In this document: piece after piece, positions 7,030 through 15,013 of the stretch
Numbering within the stretch: the first letter of the stretch is position 1
Layout: each line of letters begins with the position of its first letter
NCBI GenBank assembly: GCA_937903005.1
Contig: CALFNR010000109.1
Location: forward strand, 1-30,038
Direction: 5' to 3'
Source of the DNA: Clostridium_AI sp002297865
GTDB lineage: Bacteria; Bacillota; Clostridia; Lachnospirales; Lachnospiraceae
Length of the DNA stretch: 30,038 nt
Translations under genes and position numbers: made by a program
Notes under the pieces: model-generated
Database searches by the model: none
Told to the model about the DNA's origin: nothing
What the model saw: the letters and a program-made list of their open reading frames with translations, nothing else

Positions 7030-8730
7030 ATGAGCGGATTATTAAAATTTATTACTTGCGGAAGTGTTGATGATGGAAAATCAACTTTAATTGGACATAT
7101 TTTATATGATTCAAAATTATTATATGCAGATCAAGAACGTGCATTGGAATTAGATAGTAAAGTAGGAAGCCGTGGAGGTGCAATCGATTATTCCCTTCTG
7201 CTAGATGGTTTAATGGCAGAACGGGAACAAGGTATTACAATCGACGTTGCATATCGTTATTTTACAACGGATAAAAGAAGTTTTATCGTTGCAGATACAC
7301 CAGGTCATGAAGAATATACAAGAAACATGGCAGTTGGCGCATCCTTTGCAGACCTTGCAATTATTCTTGTGGATGCAAAGCAGGGTGTTTTGGTGCAGAC
7401 TAGAAGACATGCAAGAATTTGTGCATTGATGGGAATTCGTTATTTTATTTTTGCAGTCAATAAGATGGATTTAATTCAATACGACCAGGCTCGTTTTGAA
7501 CAAATTGAAAAACAGATTAAGGAATTAAGCGAAGAGCTTAAATTGGAAAATGTAAAAATTATTCCAGTTAGTGCAACGGAAGGTGACAACGTTACAACGA
7601 AGTCTGAAAATATCACTTGGTATGATGGAGATGCTATTCTTCCTTACCTGGAAAATGTCGAAATCGATAATAAAGATGTAGAGGAAGGATTTTATCTTCC
7701 TGTACAAAGAGTGTGCCGCCCAAATCACACGTTCCGTGGATTCCAAGGACAGGTGGAATCTGGTTCTGTCTCAGTAGGTGATACCATTATCACATTGCCA
7801 AGTAACGAAAAGGCGCAGGTGAAAAGTATTTTAATCGGAGATAAAGAAGCGGACAGCGTATCAGCAGGACAGCCTGCAACTATTCAGCTCAACAAGGAAG
7901 TGGATGTTTCAAGAGGATGTGTGCTGATTAAAGACAACGCTATCACAGTAAGCAACTCTGTAACAGCAACTCTGTTATGGATGGATGATGAAGAACTTAC
8001 CATCGGAAAAGACTACCTTGTTAAGATAGGAACCAAACAAATCCCTGGTGTGATTGCCAATATTAAGTATAAAATTGATGTGAACTCAGGACAGGCAGTT
8101 CAAACAGAAAAGCTTGAAAAAAATGAGCTTGCTGTATGTGATATTTTGTTCCAGGAGAAGATTGTTGTGGATGAGTTTGATAAGCATAGAACACTTGGAG
8201 AACTGATTCTCATCGACCGAATCAGCAACATGACTTCTGCATGTGGTGTTGTGAATAAGACACAGATTGCTCAGGATGAAAATGAAAAGAGTACATTTGA
8301 AGGGGATGGCGTAAAGGCTAGAGGAGATATATTCGAAGAGTATTATTACAACATGGAAAGTCAGAGTATCTTAAAAGCTAGGCCAGTAACCCAGACTTAT
8401 CGAATAGGTGATACGATATCGACCCAAGGAGAGAGTTATCATTATCCTGACAGCTTTGATATTATCGCATTACGTGATATGGCAGCTGTCAAGATCAGAG
8501 ATGGCAAAGTGGAAGACATTCTATCCCTTAATGAGTATCAATATTCTGATGTGCCATTAGTAAATAGTCGTGGATTTGCTATTCAGGTGCATTCGGATGA
8601 AGAGTATAACAAGTTCATTGGTGAGTTTAATGAGAATGAACAACAAACCAATGCTGCCTTATTTGATAAATGGATTGACTTTTCCGTATACCGTAAAATC
8701 GTGTTCCATGATAGGTTCTGGGTGATTTAA
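7030..8730 (+). CDS. cysN: Sulfate adenylyltransferase subunit 1 (CysN GTPase) with C-terminal extension
   Basis: 566 residues. The GTPase motifs are G1 GSVDDGKST (11-19), G3 DTPGHEEY (89-96) and G4 NKMD (144-147), followed by EF-Tu-like beta barrels ending near residue 410 (ILIDRISNMTSACGVV). CysN activates CysD for APS synthesis. Typical stand-alone CysN is about 475 residues and CysNC fusions about 630. Here residues ~411-566 form an extension with no Walker A, so it is not an APS kinase. It contains YYYNMESQSILKARPVTQTY, later VNSRGFAIQVHSDEEYNKF, and ends in HDRFWVI. I do not recognise this domain. The gene follows cysD with no gap and ends the operon, convergent with a LysR gene 17 bases away; no terminator hairpin is visible there. 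Confidence 0.93.
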   Translation: MSGLLKFITCGSVDDGKSTLIGHILYDSKLLYADQERALELDSKVGSRGGAIDYSLLLDGLMAEREQGITIDVAYRYFTTDKRSFIVADTPGHEEYTRNMAVGASFADLAIILVDAKQGVLVQTRRHARICALMGIRYFIFAVNKMDLIQYDQARFEQIEKQIKELSEELKLENVKIIPVSATEGDNVTTKSENITWYDGDAILPYLENVEIDNKDVEEGFYLPVQRVCRPNHTFRGFQGQVESGSVSVGDTIITLPSNEKAQVKSILIGDKEADSVSAGQPATIQLNKEVDVSRGCVLIKDNAITVSNSVTATLLWMDDEELTIGKDYLVKIGTKQIPGVIANIKYKIDVNSGQAVQTEKLEKNELAVCDILFQEKIVVDEFDKHRTLGELILIDRISNMTSACGVVNKTQIAQDENEKSTFEGDGVKARGDIFEEYYYNMESQSILKARPVTQTYRIGDTISTQGESYHYPDSFDIIALRDMAAVKIRDGKVEDILSLNEYQYSDVPLVNSRGFAIQVHSDEEYNKFIGEFNENEQQTNAALFDKWIDFSVYRKIVFHDRFWVI

Positions 8731-8747
8731 TTATAATATGCTGTTCC

Positions 8748-9626
8748 TCACTCCACCGTCTCACGATACGGCAGGTATTCGATGAACTTTTGAACGGCAG
8801 GTGTCAGATGCTTTTGGCTTTTCATCGCAAGGCCGATGGAGCGGTAATACGGTTCTTGCAGAGAGCGTACTTCGATTTTGTACGGAGTGCGCTGCAAGAT
8901 CATGTCAGGCAGAACTCCGACGCCCAGTCCTTTCTCCACCATAGCCATGATTGCAAAATCCTCCCATGTAGTGAAGCAAACATTTGGCTTAACATGATAG
9001 CGTTCCAGCAAGTCAGAAACCTCGGTTTTTCCACCATGCTCCAGCAGCAGAAATGGTAAATCATTCAAATCTTCAATTGCAACGCTTTCTTTTTCCACAA
9101 GGTGGTGCTCCATCGGAAGCACCACCTTGTATTCATCCTGCTTAAGCAGTATCGTGTCGAATTTCTTAAGTGTCGGAAGCCGCAGAAAACCGCAGTCTAC
9201 CCGTCCTTCTTCAATCCAGCTTTCCACTTCATCATAATCGCCTAGAAGCATTTCGTACTCGATGCCAGGATAATTCTTTTGCAGTTCAGCAAAGATATTC
9301 GGCAGCCAGTTAATTGCTACGCTTGAAAAGGTTCCGATGCGGACAACGCCGGTTTCGATTCCGTTCATTTGGCAGATCTGTCCTTCCAGCTCTTGATGAT
9401 CATTAAGAATCTTACGCAAAAATGGCATAATCTGCTCTCCTGCAGAGGTCAGGCAAACGCCATTTTTGCTTCGTTCCAACAAGGTCATGCCCCATTCTTT
9501 CTCCAGATCAGCAACCATTTTGCTGACGGAGGACTGGGCATAATTGAGTTCTTGCGCAGCTCTGGTAAAGCTGCCTTTTTCCACTGTCTTAACAAAGGCA
9601 AGATATTTCAGTAAAGGGTTCTCCAT
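8748..9626 (-). CDS. LysR family transcriptional regulator
   Basis: 292 residues from the ATG at 9626, which aligns with normal LysR starts (MENPLLKYLAFVKTVEKGSF). The frame is open to an ATG at 9659, which would add 11 residues; neither start has a strong ribosome binding site, so this is uncertain. The N-terminal winged helix-turn-helix (AAQELNYAQSSVSKMVADLE) binds DNA, and the rest is the periplasmic-binding-protein-like effector domain (VRIGTFSSVAINWLPNIF). The ligand is unknown. It is divergent from the MATE gene starting at 9732, and LysR proteins usually control the divergent neighbour, so it probably regulates that exporter. Its coding GC is higher than that of the sulfate operon. Confidence 0.88.
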   Translation of the reverse strand: MENPLLKYLAFVKTVEKGSFTRAAQELNYAQSSVSKMVADLEKEWGMTLLERSKNGVCLTSAGEQIMPFLRKILNDHQELEGQICQMNGIETGVVRIGTFSSVAINWLPNIFAELQKNYPGIEYEMLLGDYDEVESWIEEGRVDCGFLRLPTLKKFDTILLKQDEYKVVLPMEHHLVEKESVAIEDLNDLPFLLLEHGGKTEVSDLLERYHVKPNVCFTTWEDFAIMAMVEKGLGVGVLPDMILQRTPYKIEVRSLQEPYYRSIGLAMKSQKHLTPAVQKFIEYLPYRETVE

Positions 9627-9665
9627 TTTATAATCATTCCATTCTTCGATACATTCCATCGATAG

Positions 9666-9732
9666 TATTCGCTTTTTGTATTTTATAATATCCTATATAC
9701 TATTTCAAGAACCATTTAGGAGTGAGCGAATA
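9666..9732. promoter_or_regulatory. Divergent LysR/MATE control region with inverted repeat
   Basis: The short gap between the LysR and MATE genes holds an 8-base inverted repeat, TATTCGCT (9666-9673) and AGCGAATA (9725-9732), at its two ends. The right arm overlaps the MATE start codon region. It could be a regulator site shared by both genes. AT-rich sequence between the arms could hold the promoters, but I cannot place a convincing -35/-10 pair. Confidence 0.3.
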
Positions 9733-11081
9733 TGAAGAAGATGAAATGTAAGACTGCGGACGTGGATATGCTGCACGGCCCACTGGCAGGAAAGCTTATG
9801 CTGTTTACCTTGCCTATCGCACTAAGCAGCATTGTTCAGCAGCTATTCAACGCAGCAGATACTGCTGTTGTTGGTTATTTTGGAAATGCAGATGCACTCG
9901 CGGCAGTGGGAACGAATACTGAAATCATTGCACTGATTGTTACAGTTTCCTCTGGCTTGTCCATCGGTGCCAATATTTTGATTGCCAATCAAATCGGGCG
10001 AAACAAAAAAAGCGAAACTCCGGCTGCGGTACAGACAGCGATATTTTTGTCCGCCCTCATCGGTATGATAGGATTGCTTCTAGGGCAGTTAATCGCAAGA
10101 CCACTGATTAGGCTAATCCGGACGCCAGAAAGCATTTTCCATGTTGCAGAACTTTATCTGCGGATATATATGCTGGGCTACCCGTTTTTGCTGCTGTATG
10201 ATTTTGGCTCCGCTGTCCTTCGTGCGCGTGGTGACAGCCGTTATCCCTTTCTCGTACTGATGTTTTCTGGTGTTGCCAATGTAGGACTGAATCTATTTTT
10301 GGTAATCGCGTCTGGTATGGGCGTAGCCGGTGTTGCCATTGCTACCGATATTTCTACCCTGCTTTCGGCACTAATGGTTCTTTGTCGGCTGGCAAAGGAT
10401 AAGCAGTTCCATTTGACTTTCCGAAAGCTTCAGTTCTCGATGCAATTTACAGGAAAAATTCTGAAAACAGGCATTCCCTCCGCCATACAGGGGGCGGTAT
10501 TCTGCTTTGCAAATATTTTTGTGCAAGCATCAGTCAACGGTTTTGGTAAAACAGCAATCGCCGGAAGCACAATCGCCATGAACTTCGAATATTTCACCTA
10601 CTATGTGATTACGGCTTTCGGACAGACAGTGACCACCTTCACCAGTCAGAATTATGCCGCCGGACATCACACAAGGTGCAGAAAGATTTTCTGGCTCTGC
10701 CTGGGATTGTCGTTCCTTTGCAGTTCGGCTCCGATTGTTACGATTGTCCTGTTTCGGAACTTTTTCTCTGGGCTTTTCACACCAGACCAGGCTGTAATCG
10801 AGAGCGCCGCTGTGCGTGTTCTATGTATTCTTCTTTTTGAACCGATCTGCAATCTCTACGAGATCCCGGCAGGTGCTTTACGCGGTAGCGAACATGCACT
10901 GTATCCTGCTATCAGCACCATGATCGGCACTTGTGCGTTCCGCATTGTCTGGATTTATACTGCGTTTCGGGCAAATCCCACGCCTCCTATGCTGTACCAT
11001 GCATTTCCACTTTCGTGGGTTATGACAATCATATTGGTTAACATCGGGTTTTTGATTGTACGTTGTTTGAAAAGAAAATAA
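9732..11081 (+). CDS. MATE family multidrug/sodium efflux transporter
   Basis: 449 residues, about twelve hydrophobic segments, normal MATE length. The start (LHGPLAGKLMLFTLPIALSS, then NAADTAVVGYFG) is the conserved first helix region of the NorM/DinF-type family, and the second half repeats the fold (TGIPSAIQGAVFCFANIF). It would export cationic drugs or metabolites in exchange for sodium or protons; the substrate cannot be predicted. AGGAG at 9718-9722 supports the start. Base composition is notably richer in G and C than neighbouring genes (33 of 60 bases in 10201-10260 by hand count), suggesting transfer together with the divergent LysR gene. Confidence 0.93.
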   Translation: MKKMKCKTADVDMLHGPLAGKLMLFTLPIALSSIVQQLFNAADTAVVGYFGNADALAAVGTNTEIIALIVTVSSGLSIGANILIANQIGRNKKSETPAAVQTAIFLSALIGMIGLLLGQLIARPLIRLIRTPESIFHVAELYLRIYMLGYPFLLLYDFGSAVLRARGDSRYPFLVLMFSGVANVGLNLFLVIASGMGVAGVAIATDISTLLSALMVLCRLAKDKQFHLTFRKLQFSMQFTGKILKTGIPSAIQGAVFCFANIFVQASVNGFGKTAIAGSTIAMNFEYFTYYVITAFGQTVTTFTSQNYAAGHHTRCRKIFWLCLGLSFLCSSAPIVTIVLFRNFFSGLFTPDQAVIESAAVRVLCILLFEPICNLYEIPAGALRGSEHALYPAISTMIGTCAFRIVWIYTAFRANPTPPMLYHAFPLSWVMTIILVNIGFLIVRCLKRK

Positions 11082-11211
11082 AAGTAGAATATTCAGTGCT
11101 TATTTGCTATAATGAGCCATGGAATGAAAGTTCTATCTTTATTACAAGAATAACAAAATCCAGTTTGGGCAGTGATGGCTGGTGATTATAGAGAAAAACA
11201 GGTGAAAATTT

Positions 11212-11688
11212 ATGTTTAGAAAAATAAGAAGAAAGAATCATGTAATTGATGAAGAAAGTGTAAGAAGTCTACTTAAAAATGCGCGAAGAGGTGTTTTAGC
11301 TGTTAATGGTGATAATGGATATCCTTATGCAATTCCAATCAACTATTTATATGATGAAGAAAAACAGTTGATTCTATTTCATGGCTCTCGCGTTGGACAC
11401 AAAATTGATGCATTGAAGTCCTCAGACAAAGTCTGTTTTACGGTTTGCGGAAACGAGAAAATAGAGAAAGAAGACTGGGCTCCATTTGTGCAAAGTGCAG
11501 TCGTATTTGGCAGATGTCATTTAATCGAAAATAAGGAACTTGCAATTGATGTATTAAAACAATTTGCAATGAAGTATTATCCTAGTGAGGATATGGTGAA
11601 TGATGAAATTGCTAATACTGGTGCAGCTGTACAGATGTTTGCAATAAAGATTGAGCATATGAGTGGTAAAGAAGTACAAGAAAAATAA
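11212..11688 (+). CDS. Nim-like pyridoxamine 5'-phosphate oxidase-family flavoprotein
   Basis: 158 residues. The order of segments (RRGVLAVNGDNGYPYAIPINYLYD, LILFHGSRVGHKIDAL, VCFTVCG, then QSAVVFGRCHLI) is that of the split-barrel FMN-binding family containing the NimA 5-nitroimidazole resistance proteins. The histidine in GSRVGHK corresponds to the family's conserved position. It probably binds FMN or a related cofactor in the cytoplasm; whether it reduces nitro drugs is unknown. AGGTGA a few bases upstream supports the ATG. A TATAAT at 11108-11113 lies in the gap after the MATE gene, but no good -35 accompanies it. Confidence 0.85.
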   Translation: MFRKIRRKNHVIDEESVRSLLKNARRGVLAVNGDNGYPYAIPINYLYDEEKQLILFHGSRVGHKIDALKSSDKVCFTVCGNEKIEKEDWAPFVQSAVVFGRCHLIENKELAIDVLKQFAMKYYPSEDMVNDEIANTGAAVQMFAIKIEHMSGKEVQEK

Positions 11689-11721
11689 CTTTTGCGTTTT
11701 TTAATGGAGCAGGGAGGAAAT

Positions 11722-11793
11722 ATGATCATAAATAGTCGTTTGATTCCTATATTAGATCCGCGGTCTTATGAATTAACAGGTAAAAAATATTAA
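11722..11793 (+). CDS. Micro-ORF (23 residues) ahead of pnuC
   Basis: A 23-codon frame with start ATG at 11722 follows a strong ribosome binding site (GGGAGGAAAT) and ends at TAA 11791-11793, only 15 bases before the pnuC start. The peptide (MIINSRLIPILDP...) has no family I recognise. It could be a leader peptide, a small protein, or the remaining 5' end of a deleted gene. The good ribosome binding site and tight spacing make translation likely; function is unknown. Confidence 0.4.
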   Translation: MIINSRLIPILDPRSYELTGKKY

Positions 11794-11808
11794 TTCAAGG
11801 AGATTATG

Positions 11809-12510
11809 ATGAACAATCCAATAAAAAGTTTAACAAGAAAAGAATGGGGATTATGGCTTGGATCCTTATTGGTGGTAATCGTTTCTAATATGCTGACTGG
11901 AGATATTGATTTGCTTACATTGATTGCAGCATGTGTAGGTATCACATCATTGATTTTTGCTGCGAAAGGGAATGTATGGGCACAGATACTTATGATTGTA
12001 TTCAGCATTCTATATGGCATTATTTCATGGCGCTTTCGTTATTGGGGAGAAATGATTACCTATCTGGGCATGACTATGCCAATGGCAATATGGTCAACAA
12101 TTACATGGATAAAAAATCCTGCAGAGAACGGGAAAGAGGTCGCAATTCAAAAGCTTACTTTAAAACATGTTGAGGGACTTTTGTTTTTCGGAACAATAAC
12201 AACAGTAGCTTTTTATTTAATCTTGCGTGCGTTGAATACACCCAATATTGTGTTTAGTACGATTTCAATTACGACAAGTTTTTTGGCGGCATCACTGACA
12301 ATGTTACGAACATCCTATTATGCACTCGGATATGCATCAAATGATATTGTGCTGATAATTCTATGGAGCCTGGCATCCATAGAAAATCCTGTATATATTC
12401 CAGTAGTAGTTAACTTTGTAATTTTCTTTTTCAATGATATGTACGGTTTTATAAGCTGGAAAAAAAGAGAAAAGCAGACAACTTCCAGTTTGCTGATAAA
12501 ACATGATTAA
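11809..12510 (+). CDS. pnuC: PnuC-family nicotinamide riboside/vitamin transporter
   Basis: 233 residues from the ATG at 11809. ATGs occur at 11806 and 11809, and AAGGAG at 11797-11802 is better spaced for the second. About seven hydrophobic segments are seen. The stretch LYGIISWRFRYWGEMITYLGM and the late DMYGFISWKKRE are typical of PnuC, which brings nicotinamide riboside (or thiamine, in PnuT relatives) across the membrane by facilitated diffusion. No NAD-salvage or thiamine gene lies beside it to settle the substrate. Confidence 0.85.
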   Translation: MNNPIKSLTRKEWGLWLGSLLVVIVSNMLTGDIDLLTLIAACVGITSLIFAAKGNVWAQILMIVFSILYGIISWRFRYWGEMITYLGMTMPMAIWSTITWIKNPAENGKEVAIQKLTLKHVEGLLFFGTITTVAFYLILRALNTPNIVFSTISITTSFLAASLTMLRTSYYALGYASNDIVLIILWSLASIENPVYIPVVVNFVIFFFNDMYGFISWKKREKQTTSSLLIKHD

Positions 12511-12563
12511 CTTTCCTCTTTTTATAGGCATTTCAGTCTGTTCATTACCGAAATGATATGTAT

Positions 12564-12610
12564 TTTCCCTCATTTCCTTTATGAGATAATCGTAAGGGAA
12601 ATGAGGGAAA
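12564..12610. repeat. 14-bp perfect inverted repeat
   Basis: TTTCCCTCATTTCC (12564-12577) is repeated in perfect inversion at 12597-12610 with a 19-base loop. No T-tract follows, so it is not a standard terminator. It may be an mRNA-stabilising stem, an operator-like site, or a small mobile repeat. Confidence 0.6.
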
Positions 12611-12632
12611 TTATTGTATCTAGTTACAAATA

Positions 12633-12669
12633 AAGTGCAGCAATCATTATATTTTGATTTGCTGCACTT
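12633..12669. terminator. Possible terminator after pnuC
   Basis: AAGTGCAGCAA (12633-12643) and TTGCTGCACTT (12659-12669) form a perfect 11-bp stem, extendable by TCA/TGA with a one-base bulge. A-rich sequence lies upstream and a T-rich, interrupted run downstream. It could stop transcription after pnuC, but the missing continuous T-tract keeps this tentative. Confidence 0.45.
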
Positions 12670-12751
12670 ATTGAATCTTATGTTTCTAATGAATCTTGTG
12701 CATCTATCCACATCTGAAAATTTCAATGATGGTAACTTTTGAAATTTATTA

Positions 12752-12782
12752 TTGACTCTACAACCGTTGTAGAGTTTATGAT
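12752..12782 (+). promoter_or_regulatory. MerR-type promoter and operator of the MATE-MerR operon
   Basis: TTGACT (12752-12757) and TATGAT (12777-12782) are separated by 19 bases instead of 17. The spacer is filled by a perfect dyad: ACTCTACAAC (12755-12764), a central C, and GTTGTAGAGT (12766-12775). An over-long spacer with a centred dyad is the hallmark of promoters activated by MerR-family proteins, which untwist the DNA to realign the elements. The second gene of the operon is a MerR regulator, so autoregulation is expected. Confidence 0.85.
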
Positions 12783-12815
12783 ATGATTATATCAGATAAG
12801 AAAGAGGAAATTATT

Positions 12816-14171
12816 ATGGAAAAAAATCTTACGACTGGCAGTGTATTCAAAAACGTAATTTTGTTTTCCCTGCCATATTTGTTTTCATACTTTTTACAGA
12901 CGCTTTATGGGATGGCAGACCTGCTTATTATTGGACAATATGATGGTGTAGCCAGTACCACTGCAGTATCCATTGGTTCACAGATAATGCATATGATAAC
13001 AGTAGTGCTTGTCGGGCTTGCTATGGGGACGACTGTCAGTATCGGACAGGCAGTTGGCGCTGGTGATAAAAAACAGGTTTCTAAATCTATAGGAAACACA
13101 GTAATTCTGTTTATGGCTGTGGCTGTCATAGGAATGGTGCTGTTACTGATATCAGTACGCCCAATCGTGTCGATAATTTCTACACCAAATGAGGCTGTAA
13201 ATGGCACAGCAGAATATTTGACTATATGCTTCATCGGAATTCCATTTATTACAGCATATAATATCATCAGTTCAATTTTCCGTGGAATGGGGGACAGTAA
13301 AAGTCCAATGTATTTTATTGCTGTGGCTTGTGTTGCAAATATTGCAATGGATTATCTTTTTATGGGAGCTTTAGATTTAGGACCAGTGGGAGCTGCCTTA
13401 GGTACTACCATTTCCCAGGCAATCAGTGTAGTTGTGTCGCTGTTTGTTATTTTAAAAAGAAAAAGCATTGTTCTTGGTAAGAGTGATTTTGTACCTAGCC
13501 AGCTGGTAATGAGAAAAATTTTATCGATTGGAATTCCGATTGCTCTACAGGATGGTCTTATTCAGGTCGCATTCATTGTGATTACGATTATTGCAAACCG
13601 ACGTGGTTTAAACGAGGCTGCGGCAGTCGGAATTGTAGAGAAAATTATGAGTTTTCTGTTTTTGATACCATCTTCTATGCTTTCGACCGTTTCGGCACTT
13701 GGGGCACAGAATATTGGGGCAAATAAACCGGAAAGAGCGATTGGAACTTTACGATATGCAATTTTGCTTGCTGCCGGATTTGGCGTATTAGTATCTGTTG
13801 CAATTCAATTTGCTGCTGAACCGGTTGTATCGTTGTTTACAGATGGAAGCACGGCAGGAGGCGCAGATGTGATTCGTCTCGGTGGTCAGTACCTGCGAGG
13901 CTATATTTTTGACTGTATATTTGCAGGAATTCATTTCAGTTTTAGTGGTTACTTCTGTGCCTGTGGAAAGTCAGGGCTGTCGTTTATGCACAATATTCTG
14001 GCAATTGCTACGGTTCGTATTCCAGGTGTTTACCTGACATCACGAATGTTTCCGGAAACATTGTTTCCGATGGGACTTGCAACAGCAGCCGGATCACTTT
14101 TATCTGTGATTATCTGTATTGTGGTATTTAAATTGATAAGGCGTAAAGAACCAGCTATGAAAGGGGGGTGA
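12816..14171 (+). CDS. MATE family efflux transporter, MerR-controlled
   Basis: 451 residues from the ATG at 12816. An ATG at 12783 is in frame, but the promoter -10 ends at 12782, so it would lie upstream of the expected transcript start; AAAGAGGA at 12801-12808 serves 12816. About twelve hydrophobic segments in two MATE halves are seen, with a start of LTTGSVFKNVILFSLPYLFS then GMADLLIIGQYDG. It is likely a drug/cation antiporter in the membrane; the substrate is unknown, though the MerR partner with a GyrI-like ligand domain suggests induction by a bulky organic compound. It is only distantly like the MATE protein at 9732. Its stop overlaps the merR upstream region. Confidence 0.92.
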   Translation: MEKNLTTGSVFKNVILFSLPYLFSYFLQTLYGMADLLIIGQYDGVASTTAVSIGSQIMHMITVVLVGLAMGTTVSIGQAVGAGDKKQVSKSIGNTVILFMAVAVIGMVLLLISVRPIVSIISTPNEAVNGTAEYLTICFIGIPFITAYNIISSIFRGMGDSKSPMYFIAVACVANIAMDYLFMGALDLGPVGAALGTTISQAISVVVSLFVILKRKSIVLGKSDFVPSQLVMRKILSIGIPIALQDGLIQVAFIVITIIANRRGLNEAAAVGIVEKIMSFLFLIPSSMLSTVSALGAQNIGANKPERAIGTLRYAILLAAGFGVLVSVAIQFAAEPVVSLFTDGSTAGGADVIRLGGQYLRGYIFDCIFAGIHFSFSGYFCACGKSGLSFMHNILAIATVRIPGVYLTSRMFPETLFPMGLATAAGSLLSVIICIVVFKLIRRKEPAMKGG

Positions 14172-14176
14172 TAAAT

Positions 14177-15004
14177 ATGGATAGAAAAAATTTATTTTCT
14201 ATAGGAGAAGTATCAAAACTTTTTCATATCAGTGTCAGCAGTCTGCGGCACTATGAAGATATAGGATTACTTACTCCGGAATACACTTCACCTGATACAG
14301 GGTACCGGTATTATGGAACTGAACAATTTGAGGTGCTTAATACAATCCGTTATTTGAGAGCGTTGGATATGCCGTTGGCTGAAATTGAAGATTTTCTGAA
14401 AAATAAGGATATCAGTTGTATTGAAGAAAAATTGGAGCAGCAAAAAAAGATTGTGCTGGAGAAACAACAGGATTTAAAACGTGTAGAACAAAAAATAGAG
14501 CATCGCTTGAAATGGTTGTCCGATGCTCAGAATGTGCCGTTAGATACTGTAACATTAGAACAGCTTCCCGCCTGTCGCATTGTATGGGTGGATGATCCGT
14601 TGAAGATTGAACAGTCACAGGATATGGAAGCTCCAATAAGAAAACTGGATCAGTCACAGGCAGAAGCAGTTGTATTTCTTGGTAAAGTAGGGCTTGGCAT
14701 TTCTGTGGAACATCTGCAGGCAGCAAAGTGTAACCAGTATGATGGTATTTTTTTGATACTGGATAATGAGGATATTTATAACGGAGAAACCATTGCAATA
14801 CCGGAAATCCTCTGTGTACGATTGTGCTTCCGTGGAAGTCATGCAGAAGCTTCTATGCAGTATGAGAAATTATTGAATTATATTGAAAAGCATCATATGC
14901 AGATTGTAGGATTTTCCCGCGAAATTACACTGATTGATTATGGTATTACAAATGATCCGGAAAAATTCGTGACAGAGATATGTATTCCTGTAAAATGCAA
15001 ATAA
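14177..15004 (+). CDS. MerR family regulator with GyrI-like effector domain
   Basis: 275 residues from the ATG at 14177, behind AAGGGGGG at 14161-14168; an in-frame GTG at 14168 lies within that site and is rejected. The N-terminal MerR helix-turn-helix (FSIGEVSKLFHISVSSLRHYEDIGLL, then TGYRYYGTEQFEVL) is followed by a coiled coil near residues 80-115. A C-terminal domain of the BmrR/GyrI type ends in EICIPVK. This is the layout of multidrug-sensing activators such as BmrR and BltR. It shares a transcript with the MATE gene just upstream and should bind the dyad in the 12752-12782 promoter. Confidence 0.9.
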   Translation: MDRKNLFSIGEVSKLFHISVSSLRHYEDIGLLTPEYTSPDTGYRYYGTEQFEVLNTIRYLRALDMPLAEIEDFLKNKDISCIEEKLEQQKKIVLEKQQDLKRVEQKIEHRLKWLSDAQNVPLDTVTLEQLPACRIVWVDDPLKIEQSQDMEAPIRKLDQSQAEAVVFLGKVGLGISVEHLQAAKCNQYDGIFLILDNEDIYNGETIAIPEILCVRLCFRGSHAEASMQYEKLLNYIEKHHMQIVGFSREITLIDYGITNDPEKFVTEICIPVKCK

Positions 15005-15013
15005 TTGGAGGAC

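Larger units (their letters stand above)
12511..12751. other. Intergenic stretch between pnuC and the MATE-MerR operon
   Basis: No convincing gene here. It holds two hairpins, described separately (12564-12610 and 12633-12669). A 121-residue minus-strand frame runs through it into pnuC but has no ribosome binding site or recognisable family. Confidence 0.6.

Noticed and set aside
8260..8730. APS kinase (CysC) fused to CysN
   Set aside because: No Walker A motif or other CysC signature occurs in the extension.
11689..11808. NAD-II (pnuC motif) riboswitch upstream of pnuC
   Set aside because: I could not find its pseudoknot layout, and a short coding frame fills the region; a covariance-model search would decide.
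12361..12726. 121-codon minus-strand frame over the pnuC end and the following gap
   Set aside because: No ribosome binding site or family; it is explained by the AT-rich gap and the antisense of pnuC.
12783..12815. Upstream ATG for the second MATE gene
   Set aside because: It directly follows the -10 element and would lie upstream of the expected transcript start.
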